From Cyclina sinensis (lineage: Eukaryota > Mollusca > Bivalvia > Venerida > Veneridae), in contig JAAONU010000001.1 of assembly GCA_012932295.1 (NCBI GenBank), positions 44,365,134 through 44,429,133 of the forward strand: a DNA stretch of 64,000 nt, in the 5' to 3' direction. Numbering within the stretch: the first letter of the stretch is position 1; each line of letters starts with the position of its first letter. A program made the translations under genes and the position numbers. The notes below the pieces were generated by a model. The model did not search any database, was not told the DNA's origin, and worked only from the letters and a program-made list of their open reading frames with translations. Below are positions 1-12,400 of this stretch, one piece after another.

Positions 1-785
1 ATTTATGGAGATCCGCTGCATACAGTATATCTCTGAGGATCGACTATGGTCAAACTTGATATGAAACAGAATACGTAAATCCGCAATTTATTGTTTATTT
101 AGAGTTTGGTAATAAGACTGAATTATAAAAAGTTATATAACATCTTATTACTTACTGGCTGTTAATATTTGTGCCAACTTATTTCAAAATCCCTTCTTGA
201 ATGACACACATATAGCCCCGACACAAAAATATGGATGACCTGTGTGACCTTGACCTTTGAGATAGATGCCTGGTTGTTTACACAACACAGCGTAACATTT
301 GTGCTAATTCATACTGAGTATCCCACAATCCATGGTGACGTCTGAGCTCGGAAGAACAAAGAAGACATGCTTGACCTTGACCTTTCAGGTAGCAATCTGG
401 TTCTTACGCAGGACTCACAGTATCATCAAGGAAAATATTTATGCTAAGTAATTTGAGTATCCCTCGATCCATAGAAAAGTTACAGCCCAGACAAACTAAG
501 TAGAACTCAATTTAGACCTTTGACTTCAAAGTATGATCAATAGCAGTATGGTTCTTGCCCTCGGCACTAGGTCTCATCAAGGCAAATATTTATGCCAAGT
601 TATTTGAAAATTCTACAGTGCATAGTAAAGTTACAGCCTAGACAAGTTTCAGGGCAAGTATATAGACACATCGCTTGCCCAACCAACTAGCTCAAGACAG
701 ACAGATGGAAAAAGTGACCCCTAAAAGTAGGTAATGGGGGAGGGGGTTATCATATCAGGTGCAAACTAAGGTGATGATTAAGCAC
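1..785. repeat. Degenerate tandem-repeat element with 'gaccttgacctttgacc' motifs
   Basis: Between about 150 and 760, three to four diverged units of roughly 130-140 bp share 'tgaccttgacctt', 'atcaaggcaaatatttatgcc' and 'aagttacagcc'. They end in 'agacagacagatgg' and 'gggggagggggttatcat'. This is the body and 3' part of the minisatellite-bearing elements seen elsewhere in the window. Bases 1-150 show nothing I can name. Confidence 0.5.
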
Positions 786-2015
786 TTTATTTCACAAACC
801 AAGACATCTTGATACAAAATAAAGACATTTTCTTTACTTATTTCACATACCAAGACATCGTGATATAAAATAATCACAGTAACTTTACTTATTTCAAATA
901 CTAAGACACCCTAATACAAAATAATCACAGTGACTTTACTTAATTTACATACCAAGATATCCTGATACAAAATAATCACAGTTACTTTACTTATTTCACA
1001 AACCAAGATATCCTAATACAAAATAATCACAGTGACTTTACTTAATTTACATACCAAGATATCCTGATACAAAATAATCACAGTGACTTTACTTATTTTA
1101 CATACCAAGATATCCTGATACAAAATAATCACAGTGACTTTACTTATTTCACATACCAAGATATCCTGATACAAAATAATCACAGTGACTTTACTTATTT
1201 CACATACCAAGATATCCTAATACAAAATAATCACAGTGACTTTACTTATTTCACATACCAAGATATCCTAATACAAAATAATCATAGTGACTTTACTTAT
1301 TTTACATACCAAGATATCCTGATACAAAATAATCACAGTGACTTTACTTATTTCACATACCAAGATATCCTGATACAAAATAATCACAGTGACTTTACTT
1401 ATTTCACATACCAAGATATCCTAATACAAAATAATCATAGTGACTTTACTTATTTACATACCAAGATATCCTGATACAAAATAATCACAGTGACTTTACT
1501 TATTTCACATACCAAGATTATCCTGATACAAAATAATCACAGTGACTTTACTTAATTTACATACCAAGATATCCTGATACAAAATAATCACAGTGACTTT
1601 ACTTATTTCACATACCAAGATATCCTAATACAAAATAATCACAGTGACTTTACTTATTTCACATACCAAGATATCCTGATAAAAAATAATCACAGTGACT
1701 TTACTTATTTCACATACCAAGATATCCTGATACAAAATAACCACAGTGACTTTACTTATTTTACATACCAAGATATCCTAATACAAAATAATCATAGTGA
1801 CTTTACTTATTTCACATACCAAGATATCCTAATACAAAATAATCACAGTGACTTTACTTATTTCACATACCAAGATATCCTGATAAAAAATAATCACAGT
1901 GACTTTACTTATTTTACATACCAAGGTATCCTGATACAAAATAATCACAGTGACTTTACTTATTTTACATACCAAGATATCCTGATACAAAATAATCATA
2001 GTTACTTTACTCATT
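786..2015. repeat. 51-bp minisatellite, about 24 copies
   Basis: Tandem units built on 'caagatatcctgatacaaa' and 'cacagtgactttactta' repeat every 51 bp. The first few copies are more diverged (caagacatc...). Because 51 is a multiple of three, the minus strand stays open across several copies (SKVTVIILYQDILVCEI repeats). This is a by-product of the array and not a gene. Confidence 0.92.
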
Positions 2016-3176
2016 ACCACCCTAACAAATACTGAAAGACAAAGTTATCACTTCATTACAATTTCAAAATAAATTTTTTGTTATTCTTTACTTAATTACG
2101 TATGGTTATAAGAAAACATAGTACAACAAAACAATGGTGAATGTATGAAAGATAAAAACCCTTGGACAGAACACATTAAACACTTTAAAGATAAGAAAAT
2201 AAATAGTAATATATAAATAATAATAAATAATGATAAAAATATTGTTTACAACACATGCATTTATCCATATAAACTTCACAAGTTTCCACCAGTTATGATT
2301 TAAGTATATCCTGAACAGCCTAGCAACATCAAAAAATGAAAAAATTATAAAATAGATTATTCAGAATTTTATAAAACAAGAAAACAAAACAAGATGGCAC
2401 TTCCAGTAACTTGATAACTCGAGCTGACATGTTACTGATATTGATCTGCAGGGCTTACAGTCTTCAAAGGTAAAACAATAAAGTACCAGCAAGCAAACAT
2501 TCCACTGGCAATTATAACATTCACCATTTTATGCAGAAAAAAGTAACTAATGTTCAGTGATAAGCATCCTCTTACATTTTGACAAACACAAACAATGTTT
2601 ATCTTGTACCAAGAACTGTATTTGAGAAGAAGGCCAACATGCTCCTGTGTTGTCCAAGTCATGTTACATTGGATGTTGTTTATAGAAGTAATGGCTGACA
2701 GACTGCTTAAAACAAACCAGCAGCTCTGGTAATATAACAATGACAGCCCCATATGTGCTGAGGTGAGCTGTAACAAGTTTTTTAGAGTTTAAAGATTACA
2801 GGTTACACTCTTTCTTGACTGAAAGATATATAATGAAAAACACACACTAAGACATTTGGTATTAATTGCTAATGACAAGAATATTTATAAATATTGGAGT
2901 GACATCATATCACCAGAACCAGATGCATATTTTATTTGATTAGGCCATTGCTGTCAGTTCCATTTAAGATAATTAAACACCAAATATGGCTGCCAATCAA
3001 CACAATGTTTAATACAGTATTTACCATGCCACTGCATATTCACTGAGAGTCACATGATAAATGGTACACTTTTCACAATGTATGAATGATTAATGTTATT
3101 TTGCTAAGCTGAAGTTCCAAATGGTTTAACACAATCTGTGTGGACAGGTGAAAAGAACAAGTAGAAATGGGAAGCA
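2016..3176. other. 3' flank of the WDR49-like gene
   Basis: AT-rich sequence between the minisatellite and the stop codon, probably containing the 3' untranslated region. No coding exon, RNA gene or named repeat was recognised. A 114-codon open stretch at 2432-2776 has no family resemblance. Confidence 0.4.
2931..2936 (-). terminator. Candidate polyadenylation signal for the WDR49-like gene
   Basis: AATAAA on the minus strand, about 240 nt after the stop codon. The hexamer is common in AT-rich DNA, so this is only a candidate 3' end. Confidence 0.25.
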
Positions 3177-3455
3177 CTAAGCAACTGTATGGTGCTTTTT
3201 AAACACTGGAGCATATATTCGGGGAGTACTGCGTACTGAGTTTCTTGACTTATCATCCCTCATGCTGACCCTACTGCCAGCAGCATTTTTCCTAGTATTT
3301 GTCTCCCCTTGTTCACCAGGTGGCGTTTCTCTGCCACCATAACTAAAGTCCATATTCATCAGTTTGTCTTCAGTCAGATTGATGGAAGTATAGCCTTTGT
3401 TGATCATTCTAGAACTTAGTGGCATGTTCTCTGGAATCTTAATATCGGGTACACT
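3177..3455 (-). CDS. WDR49-like gene, exon 24 (stop codon)
   Basis: Acceptor TTTTCAG, 92 codons and TAG at 3179-3177. It encodes SVPDIKIPENMPLSSRMINK, then a Gly/Pro/Arg-rich stretch and the end RIYAPVFKKHHTVA. No domain is recognised in this tail. Confidence 0.82.
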   Translation of the reverse strand, partial: SVPDIKIPENMPLSSRMINKGYTSINLTEDKLMNMDFSYGGRETPPGEQGETNTRKNAAGSRVSMRDDKSRNSVRSTPRIYAPVFKKHHTVA

Positions 3456-6400
3456 CTGAAAACAGATGGATAGACAAGCACATTCAAATATACTTCCCAT
3501 ACTTGCATATAGCTTTGATTTGCTCAATATATTAGAAACAACACTAGTCATGTGATAAAATTAAATCTATCATGTGTGACAGCAGTCTTTGTGGTTGTTT
3601 TTATTAACTAAGGGAATTCTTGATAAAGCAAGAGAGGCACAAATACAAAGTGTCTGGAGAAGTGAGCATAGCTTTACATTTTGCTGTGTCTTCTTCAACT
3701 TAATATTCCAAAATTTCCAGAAGCAAAAACAAACTTACAGGTACAGACAGTGCCTGGAAAGGTGAACACAGTTTTCCATATTGCTGTGTCTTTTTCATCT
3801 TTACATCACCAAAATTTTCCCGCCGACCCTTTCTGTCGGCCTGCTTCCTCTGTAACTCTTTCTCAACCCTGATTCCAAGAAATGTCTGAAAAAAATCAAA
3901 CAAAATTTCAACCACTTAAAATATATTTATTATTTTTTCAACACATTTATACTGTCACAATTTTCATGTTTCTGCAGAAAAAACATTTCACTTGGTATTT
4001 TTCAACAAATGCACCTATCTTTATGAATTGTATTTCTTTTGTGTGAAATTTTAGTAGACAACTATTCAATAAAATCAATAAAGCCAGTTATGGTAATTCA
4101 ATATTTCTTCGAAGCAAAACATACGTAATATGTTAAAATGACACTTGTTAGGGTTACTTTGATACAAAAAAAGAAGAACATGTACTTCTACTAAAGAACA
4201 GTTTTAAAGCTCTCTAAAATTGACAATTCTGCAGGTTCATATCACATTTTTTTCAAGAGAAAATTGTTGGTATTATATGGGCAGTAAAGTTAAAGGATTA
4301 TTTTGGTAGAAAAAGAGAAGAAATGCTAGTCAAACATTTTAACTGATTGTTTAAGGCATCTGTTAAAAAAGTCTTAAGAAGAAAAAGCAATATTATAATG
4401 CAGTATATAATTATATGTATATATAGCACGTTTATATGTCTACATTCAATACTGAAGAATTTTGTATTACAGGTAATATATGGCACTGTTGTTTTAGACT
4501 TTCATTCTACAAAGATAGAAGACAGTACAGGTATAATAGCTCTGTTAAATTGTCATTTGATACAAAGAATAAAATGACTTGTATTAATAAACAGGTGCAT
4601 ATTGTAGGAAACGGTCATAATGTGACTGCATTACAGCCATTTTTTTTTGTTTAAATGAATGAATAATGCCTTTATAAAAGACACTAAATGTGACCATTTA
4701 AATTTTACTGTTTGATACAAAAGAAAATACTTAATGACAATTTTATTGCAGTAAGTTTATACTAGTAGTATATCTGAAGGGAAATGCTAGGAGAAAAAAA
4801 GCCTTGGATTTAATTCAAATAAAAACAAAAATATATACAAAGCCAGGGGTTTTATAAAAAAAAACATAACACTTAGCCACACAGGAAGGATCTATCTAGC
4901 TTAAAACTCTGACATTTTTAAACATTTTCATTCATAAGTATATGCTGTCAGCTGTCTATGAAGATACTTAAAATATTCTGGGCTTCTCGAACCCAATATG
5001 TCATTACTCCAAGAAAATGTAATAAATTATAACATCTTATATGCATTAAAAGGATTATTATATTTATTCATAACGGTTGTGATTGCTCTTGCTAAAACTT
5101 TTATTATATAACTCTGTAATTGCTTATTGCATCAAAACTATTATTCTAAACTTGTACATAATATTTTTTGTATTTTTGTATTAATCATAGTTTAGGTGGC
5201 TTATAGGCCATTTTGGCTGAGAGCTTTTGTATACTCATTATCTATAATTGCAAATTGGTGTGTAGCACATGTCATGATAATAAACTAATATCTCTTATCT
5301 TATTGCAAAAACCTGAACACAGTATAAAGTTTTACATTGTAACTGCAGACAAAATACAAAATCTTATACAATATTTGTCTGTCACAATGTAATATTCCAC
5401 ATTATCAAGTATTGTATAGCTGCAGCCAATATCATTATAAATTAATTTTATTATTTTTATGAAAATGAGTTTAACTTTATATCATTATATCAAACTCAAA
5501 GATAAAAATATTTGTTGGGTATAAACTAGTTCTAGCAAAACAACAAAAACTAAATTAAAATATAAAAAAACATAAACCAACACAAAATCCAAACAGTGAC
5601 TAGACTTAAGTTTTGATTTATTTTGTTAAATTAGTTGCAAATGGTAATTCTTGAACTCAGATTAACTCCCAATGATGACTTCTGTAGAGTTCCGATCAGT
5701 GCTTGAACAAAATTTTACACCAAATGAAGAAAATGTGGAAATAACTCCACTGATAGACAAAAGCCAGTTGGTATACACTGACAGGGTCATATGATTAACA
5801 TAATCTGATTACATATTTTTGTTAGTCTGAACATTTTTAGCATCCCATATATTTCAATAAAAGAGAATTCTATGTATATTCTAGAATGCACAAGGGCTGA
5901 GCAATGACAGACTGATTTAACATCGGTCAAACATTTGTAGCTTCTATGTCAATATTCTGCTTGGAATGGCTAATTTTACAGGTGAAATTACATGTCCATA
6001 TTACATAAAGAAACCTCTTTAAAAGACACTTCTCCAGTGTCAATCATTTTATTCAGAGACAAATGTCATACTTCTTGACATAATATTCAATTCTGTAACG
6101 AAGCAACCACTTGCAAAAACACATCACTGAGACAAACATAACAACTTGCATGAATTTTGTTCTAGAAAGGTTACACTGCCACTACTTCTGAAATTCCTCT
6201 TCAATTTTCTATCTGTTTTTAAACAGAAGTATTTAAAGTGCATTTTTGTGATAATAAGTCTTTTTACAGGCATGTAAGCTACAAAAATTCAAGAAAACAT
6301 TGGAGTAAACACCTAAGAGATAAAGTCAGAGTTCAGCCCTTGTTTTCATTATGTTCTATGTCCTGTAATATACTGCACACTTCAAAGAAACACTGCATAT

Positions 6401-9400
6401 CTTGCTACAGCTTCTACCTTTGACCTCTCCGGGCGTGCCGCATTATACGCAAAAGTTTGTGATCTATACTTGACACGCAATGGGCCTAAGTCATCCTTGG
6501 ATTTTGTTGGCTGATAAGATGACAGTTAAACATTTGAATCAAAATAATCAATACACAACAGTATTAAATTAATAGTTACTTTGACACAAATGTACTGATG
6601 GTGGAAAATAAAGTTCTGAATGCCTGGCTGACACTCTAACATATCAGTTCAGATACATGGAAATTAAACAAGAAATCGGTAAAACAGATGGATGCTCCCC
6701 GAATAAATGCCAATTCCAAAAGGGCTATTGTTTAATATGTATATTTTTTAAAGTATGAAAAATAACAAAGGGCAATAACTCCTAAATTATGCAAAATAGA
6801 GTTACGGTTCTTGCATGCTGCACTTCTTTTCGTAGAGATCTATCTACCAATAAAGTTTCATGTTAATATCTCTTATACTTTGTGAGAAATGCCCCGGACA
6901 AAAAATAACTATGAGAAATTTCAAAGGGCAATAACTCAAAAATTAATAAAGCAAGAGTTATAGGTTTTGTGCACTGCACTGCTCCTTAATGAGATTTAAC
7001 TACCTATGAAGTTTGGTCTTGATATCTCTCATAGTTTTTGTGTTATGCTCCAGACAAAATTATGACGGACTGGACGAACAGACGGACGGGAAAGACAGAC
7101 GGACATAGCGGCAACTATATGCTCGGCCTTCGGGGAGCATAATAAATCTACATGTTCACATATGTGGCTTTACCACAAAGTCCCTGGGTCACACACTTTA
7201 GCACCATGGAACTGTATCCAGAGGACATGTGTCCTGTATAGTTACATAAACATATTTTGCTATAGAATTAGCCCGTGTTGGCATATGGGAAGTTCATAGA
7301 TTTCTTAAGTATACATGTAGTTGCCAAAGCAACCTGATTTTTGTGTAGAATGGAATTTTCTAGGTAGAGCTTAGTACCAGAAATATACCTGTAAAGTTTC
7401 ATCAACTTTGAACAAGTGCAGTGAAGAGGAGATGCTGTTTAAAGCACAACCTGATGACAGACAATGGACACAGAGTGATCACACAAGCTCGGCATGAGCA
7501 CATTGTGCACAGATGAGATAACAAGACTCAAAATTTCAAAAGTTTAACTGATGATAAAGCAGTCTAACTTCTTCATGCAAAACATGCAATTTATGCTTTA
7601 TCTAGATTCAATAAATAATGTACAAAGTTCTGGATGCAATGAATATTTGGCTTAGGTCAAAATAGTGGTACAAAGCTGGAATAATATTTAGACATGGGGA
7701 ATGCAGTTAACTATAATGAACAAAACACAACTTATACAAAATATAGGATATATGCTGTTACCCCCCTCCCACCCCCCTTAAAAAAATACACTGAAAGTGC
7801 AGACATGAAATACATTACAAAAACTTTAATTCCTTTTTGCATAGGTGAAACTAATTTGTTTGGTTAAAAAAGAAAGTTTTCTTTCCTTACAGTGTACAAA
7901 CTTAAACATTAAATAAATGTTCATGCACTTTCAGGTATTTCTCACTGTGTGTATCATATAAACATAGACCAAAAGCCAACACAGCACTGGTGCTTTGTAC
8001 CTTATCCACTGGTCGCAACTCTTTGCCTGGTTGAGTCTGAGTTTTTATTTCAACCTGAATGATCATGGTAAGTATGTATTAGTAAAGTATAGGTTATGTC
8101 TTCTTTGACCATGGTTAAAAGAAATAAAAAATCCAGTTCTTACAAAGTCATGAGTACAGAAGTTGTTACGAAGATATACTGACGTCACTTCGTTTCCAAA
8201 CTATTTAACAAAAATGCCGGAATCAACATACCTAGAGAGCATTTACTACAATTTTTCAAGAATCTTAACCAAATTTTAGTAAGAGCCGTCAGAAAAACTA
8301 TGTAGAGGTAAAAAAGGTATCAACAATAATGGCAATTTTTCTTTTAAATCACCATCTTCCTTTGAAAATATGGAAGACTGAATAAAGTTATACAATCATA
8401 TTAAAAAGAGTCAGTTTAAAAATCTAAACAAAAAGACAAAATCTGAATGTATTCATCTTCCATACTAGCAGGGCCTTAATTGAGGCCCTGATATTAGTTA
8501 GAGATAATTATGTGTGAGCAGAAACAAATTACCTCATCTGTGTTTTCTCTACTCTGATTGGCTGCTCCCTGATCAGGTGACTTACTCTTCACAACTACAT
8601 CCTCCTTTTGATTCTCATCTGCTCCAAAATGAAAGTCAAGGTCGTTTTCAGTCACCTGACTTTTGTTGTCTGACACAGTGCTAGAGTCTAGTAATGAAAT
8701 GTTTACAAGAAAAATATACTGATTTTGTAAATTATAGTCAAAATGTTTTGTTTTCAACACACACAACACTTTTTCTGTCTTAAATGACAAAAAAAACATT
8801 GTGTGTTAATTCCCCATGTTGTTTCATGAATATTGTGTACCTAGGTGAAATAAAAGATGTGTTTTGTTGCTCTAATATCAACACAGTAAATAATGAAGAA
8901 AAAAAGAATATGACAAATGCATAACAATGCTGAAACATGTACCTGTAAGATTCACAGAGTTATTCAATAAAGTACAATTATCTACAGTGAGATGTCTGCC
9001 CCTTTCAATCAAAAAACAGCATTATCACATAGTATTAACTATTATGAACTAAAAAATAAACTGTCAAAAAATAAAGCTGCATTAGGTGTCCTTGACAAGG
9101 GACATGCCTTATGCTTTCTCTTGGATTCAAACCTTGTACAAGACAAACTGTGCAAAAATGCCATAACCACTGAGCTATTGAGTTCACAATTTAATAACAA
9201 TGGGTTACTTATTGTGTGGTACAATTAATAATGATTGAATGTACAGACATGGAATTATATGTGAATTGAACAAGTTAAGGTTAGCATGGTAGAACATGAC
9301 ATGAAGATACTATGGAGGAAGATGAGGTGAAGGTTCTATGAGAGGTAAAGCTACAAGTGGCTGAACATGGGATGAAGGTACCATTGAAAGAATATGTAGT

Positions 9401-12400
9401 GAAGGTACCTGAGGCAGAGCATGAAGGCTGAAGGTACCACAGGTAGGACATGAATAATAGTACCAGTGATAGAACATTAGGAGAAGGTATTACAATGTAA
9501 AGATAGAACATGATGTAAAGGCATTAGGTGAACTGAAGGTACCAGTGGTAGAACATGAATAATAGTACCAGTGATAGAACATAAGGAGAAGGTATTACAA
9601 TGTAAATATAGAACATGATGTAAAAGCATTAGGTGAACTGAAGGTACCAGTGGTAAGAAACAAGGGGAAGCTAGCAAAATTAACTGTAAAGTACAAAGTG
9701 AAGATACCAAATGTAGAACATGAGGAGAAGATTCCAGTGGTAGAACATGAAGCAAAAGCATGAGGTGAAGGTAACAATAGTAGATCATGAATCATAATAT
9801 GCTGGTATCACTGGTAGAACATAAAGTGAAGGTACCAACAGAGAGGCAATAGTAGAACTTTAAATGAAATACCAATAGTTGAAAATGAAGTGATGTCATG
9901 TAAAGGAGGAGGTTCCAGCAGTAGAGTATGAAGTAAACATATAACTGGTAGAACATGAGGTGAAGATACCAACAGCAGAATATGAGGCAAAGGTACCAGT
10001 GGAAGAACATCAGGTGAAGGTACAAGGCATGTTGGTTAGACCAGGACAATTTTAAATACTACCTTCTAGTTTGAAATCCCGTGTACGAAAGAAATTCAAA
10101 AACACTGTAGTAAATATAAAAACAAGTATAAGGGAATGTTTTCCAGATAAAAACATATGTCTCTGCCATTCCTGGGGTGGGACATAGGTATATGAAATGT
10201 TTTTCCCTATAAAAGTATGCAAATTTATTATGTCATTCCAGCAAGCAGTTTACCTAACAAGAATTTAAGAGAATTTCCAGCTCTACATCTGTAAGAAGTT
10301 AAAACTGGTTCAAAAGTCTACAACCTGAGACACTAGACCAGGATGATAATCTGTCTCAATGAAAAACCAGTGCTTGTAGCCATCAAATTTAGAATCATTC
10401 AAGGCTAAGTATTTGTTTAACTTGGTATGACCTTAGCACAAAATATACACACAATATAACTTAAACATAAAATGTGTACTAACATGATAAAATAGGAGGT
10501 CTGACATTCATCCCTTTGTTCCAGTTTACACATAGCATGTACCACATTTTTCTTAAGAACTGCACTTCATATTTTCTTTTTTCTGGCTGGGTTGGGCAGG
10601 AGGGGTGCTTGTATTAATTAAGTTTTTCTTACCAAAATATAAATCTTGAATACAAAATCTGTATCTAACAATATGCAATCATTATAAGTAACAAGTCATG
10701 CAGTGTTAATTGAAAAAGTGTACCTGTATCTTTTTTTGAGCTTGCGTCATTCATTGTCCAAGGGGTTTTAGGGTGAGCCCAGGTACTCGGTTCCTTCAAA
10801 TTCCAGGATTTTTTCTGAAGACAGAAAGTATGTCTTACCTCAGCTGACTTCATTGAAAGTTTTATTAATCGGAGTTTTGTACACTGATTAAAATATATAT
10901 ATAAGATACAATTTTTTTAATTTTTTTTTTTTTTTTTTTGGGGGGGGGGGGGGGCTCAGGGGTGCTGAAAAGATTTACTATGTCCAACAACATAAACCAA
11001 AAGGGTTATCACCCACACATTCTCAGCAGATCATTTAGTTCCTTTCAAAATCAAACAAGATAGATTTAAAGACAGACTATTACACTATTGTCAAGGTAAG
11101 AGAAATTGTGTATAGCTCATTTCAGTAATCAAAGTCATACCAAGAAGTCGAAAGTGCTATCCCTTCCATTGCTTGTATTGACTGAACAAGACAATGTTTT
11201 TCCTTTCACTTAGGAAGTAGGGATGTCGATCAAAAGCCGTCTCATTTGCTTTATTGCGTGTAACGCCCAATAACAATCGGAGTCATGTTAGATGGGTAGT
11301 TGACCTAACGAAGGATCACTACCAGAATCCTATCCTCTGTAAGAAACTGCCAACTTTCTCACTTAAATAGAGACAGTGAGTAGCAGGACTTCAACCCATG
11401 ACCATAACTTAGTGAGTAGTTTAAAGATTAAAATCAGCAAATTCAAAATCTCAATCATGAAAGTTGCAAAAGCAATCTCGTAAGTATGAGAAGTGGACCT
11501 TTTCAACAGGGGTGGCAATAGGTGTTTAAAACAAAACTTTATCTACCTGACCAAGGGTTCCCACAAAGTGACCTTCCCTGAGAGTCCATATCCTGGCTGT
11601 TTTATCTGTGGAAGCAGTTATAACATAATCTCCAGTGTCATGTTTGGCATACTCCACACTAACAATGGCTGAGTCATGGGCATGCCATGCTGCCTCTAAT
11701 GGGGGCTTTGCCTTGATTCTCTGGAAAAATAATTGTATATCATTCTTATGTAATTTTCAGGAAGATATTTTGTATTTCACATAATTCAGTATTTTTAAGA
11801 ATAAATCACTGAAAAACAAAATCAATGGTTCCACATTTCATTTCTGTATCTACTATGCTTTATTCCAGGCAAACTACAACCTACCACTGATAGGGTGGTT
11901 TCTATATATCTTTCACTATTCACCTTTCTGATAGTTTATTGATGTACACTTGAAAAATAAATTTTAAAAAAGCTAGCTAAAAAGACTGATTCATGAAACT
12001 TTTGGAAATTAGTGTGTTATGATTAAAATTTAAACATAAACATTACATTGACAAAAAAATTCATAACTTCAAAAAATGACATAACGTGCGCTGTGTTAGA
12101 AACTATTGGATCTGCATACAAATAAGGTGTTAAAATAGTTTCTCTATTTGGGTTTATTTGTTGTTGGTTCCAGTTGCCCATATGACTGATGCCCCCTGCA
12201 GATGATTAGTTATTTTATGTTGTGGGGGATAGTGTAAAATACAGAAAGAATCCCATTCCAGAGACACTCCTAGTTCTTTTGCAAGATCCCTGTACTGCAC
12301 TGACTAATGGGACCTCGGTTTAACATCTCATCCAAAGGACAGTTAGTAATGCTAGTGGAAGAGTTGGGGATTGATCTCGCGACTTCTTGATTACCAGTCC

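Noticed and set aside
786..2015. CRISPR-like array
   Set aside because: Units abut directly with no unique spacers, and the DNA is eukaryotic.
1013..2020. Open reading frames of 63-65 codons on the minus strand
   Set aside because: They are translations of the 51-bp minisatellite; the period is a multiple of three, so no stop arises.
9281..10049. Several overlapping minus-strand open frames rich in Ser, Leu and His
   Set aside because: They lie entirely in the degenerate 'ggtaccagtggtagaacatg' array and occur in more than one frame at once.
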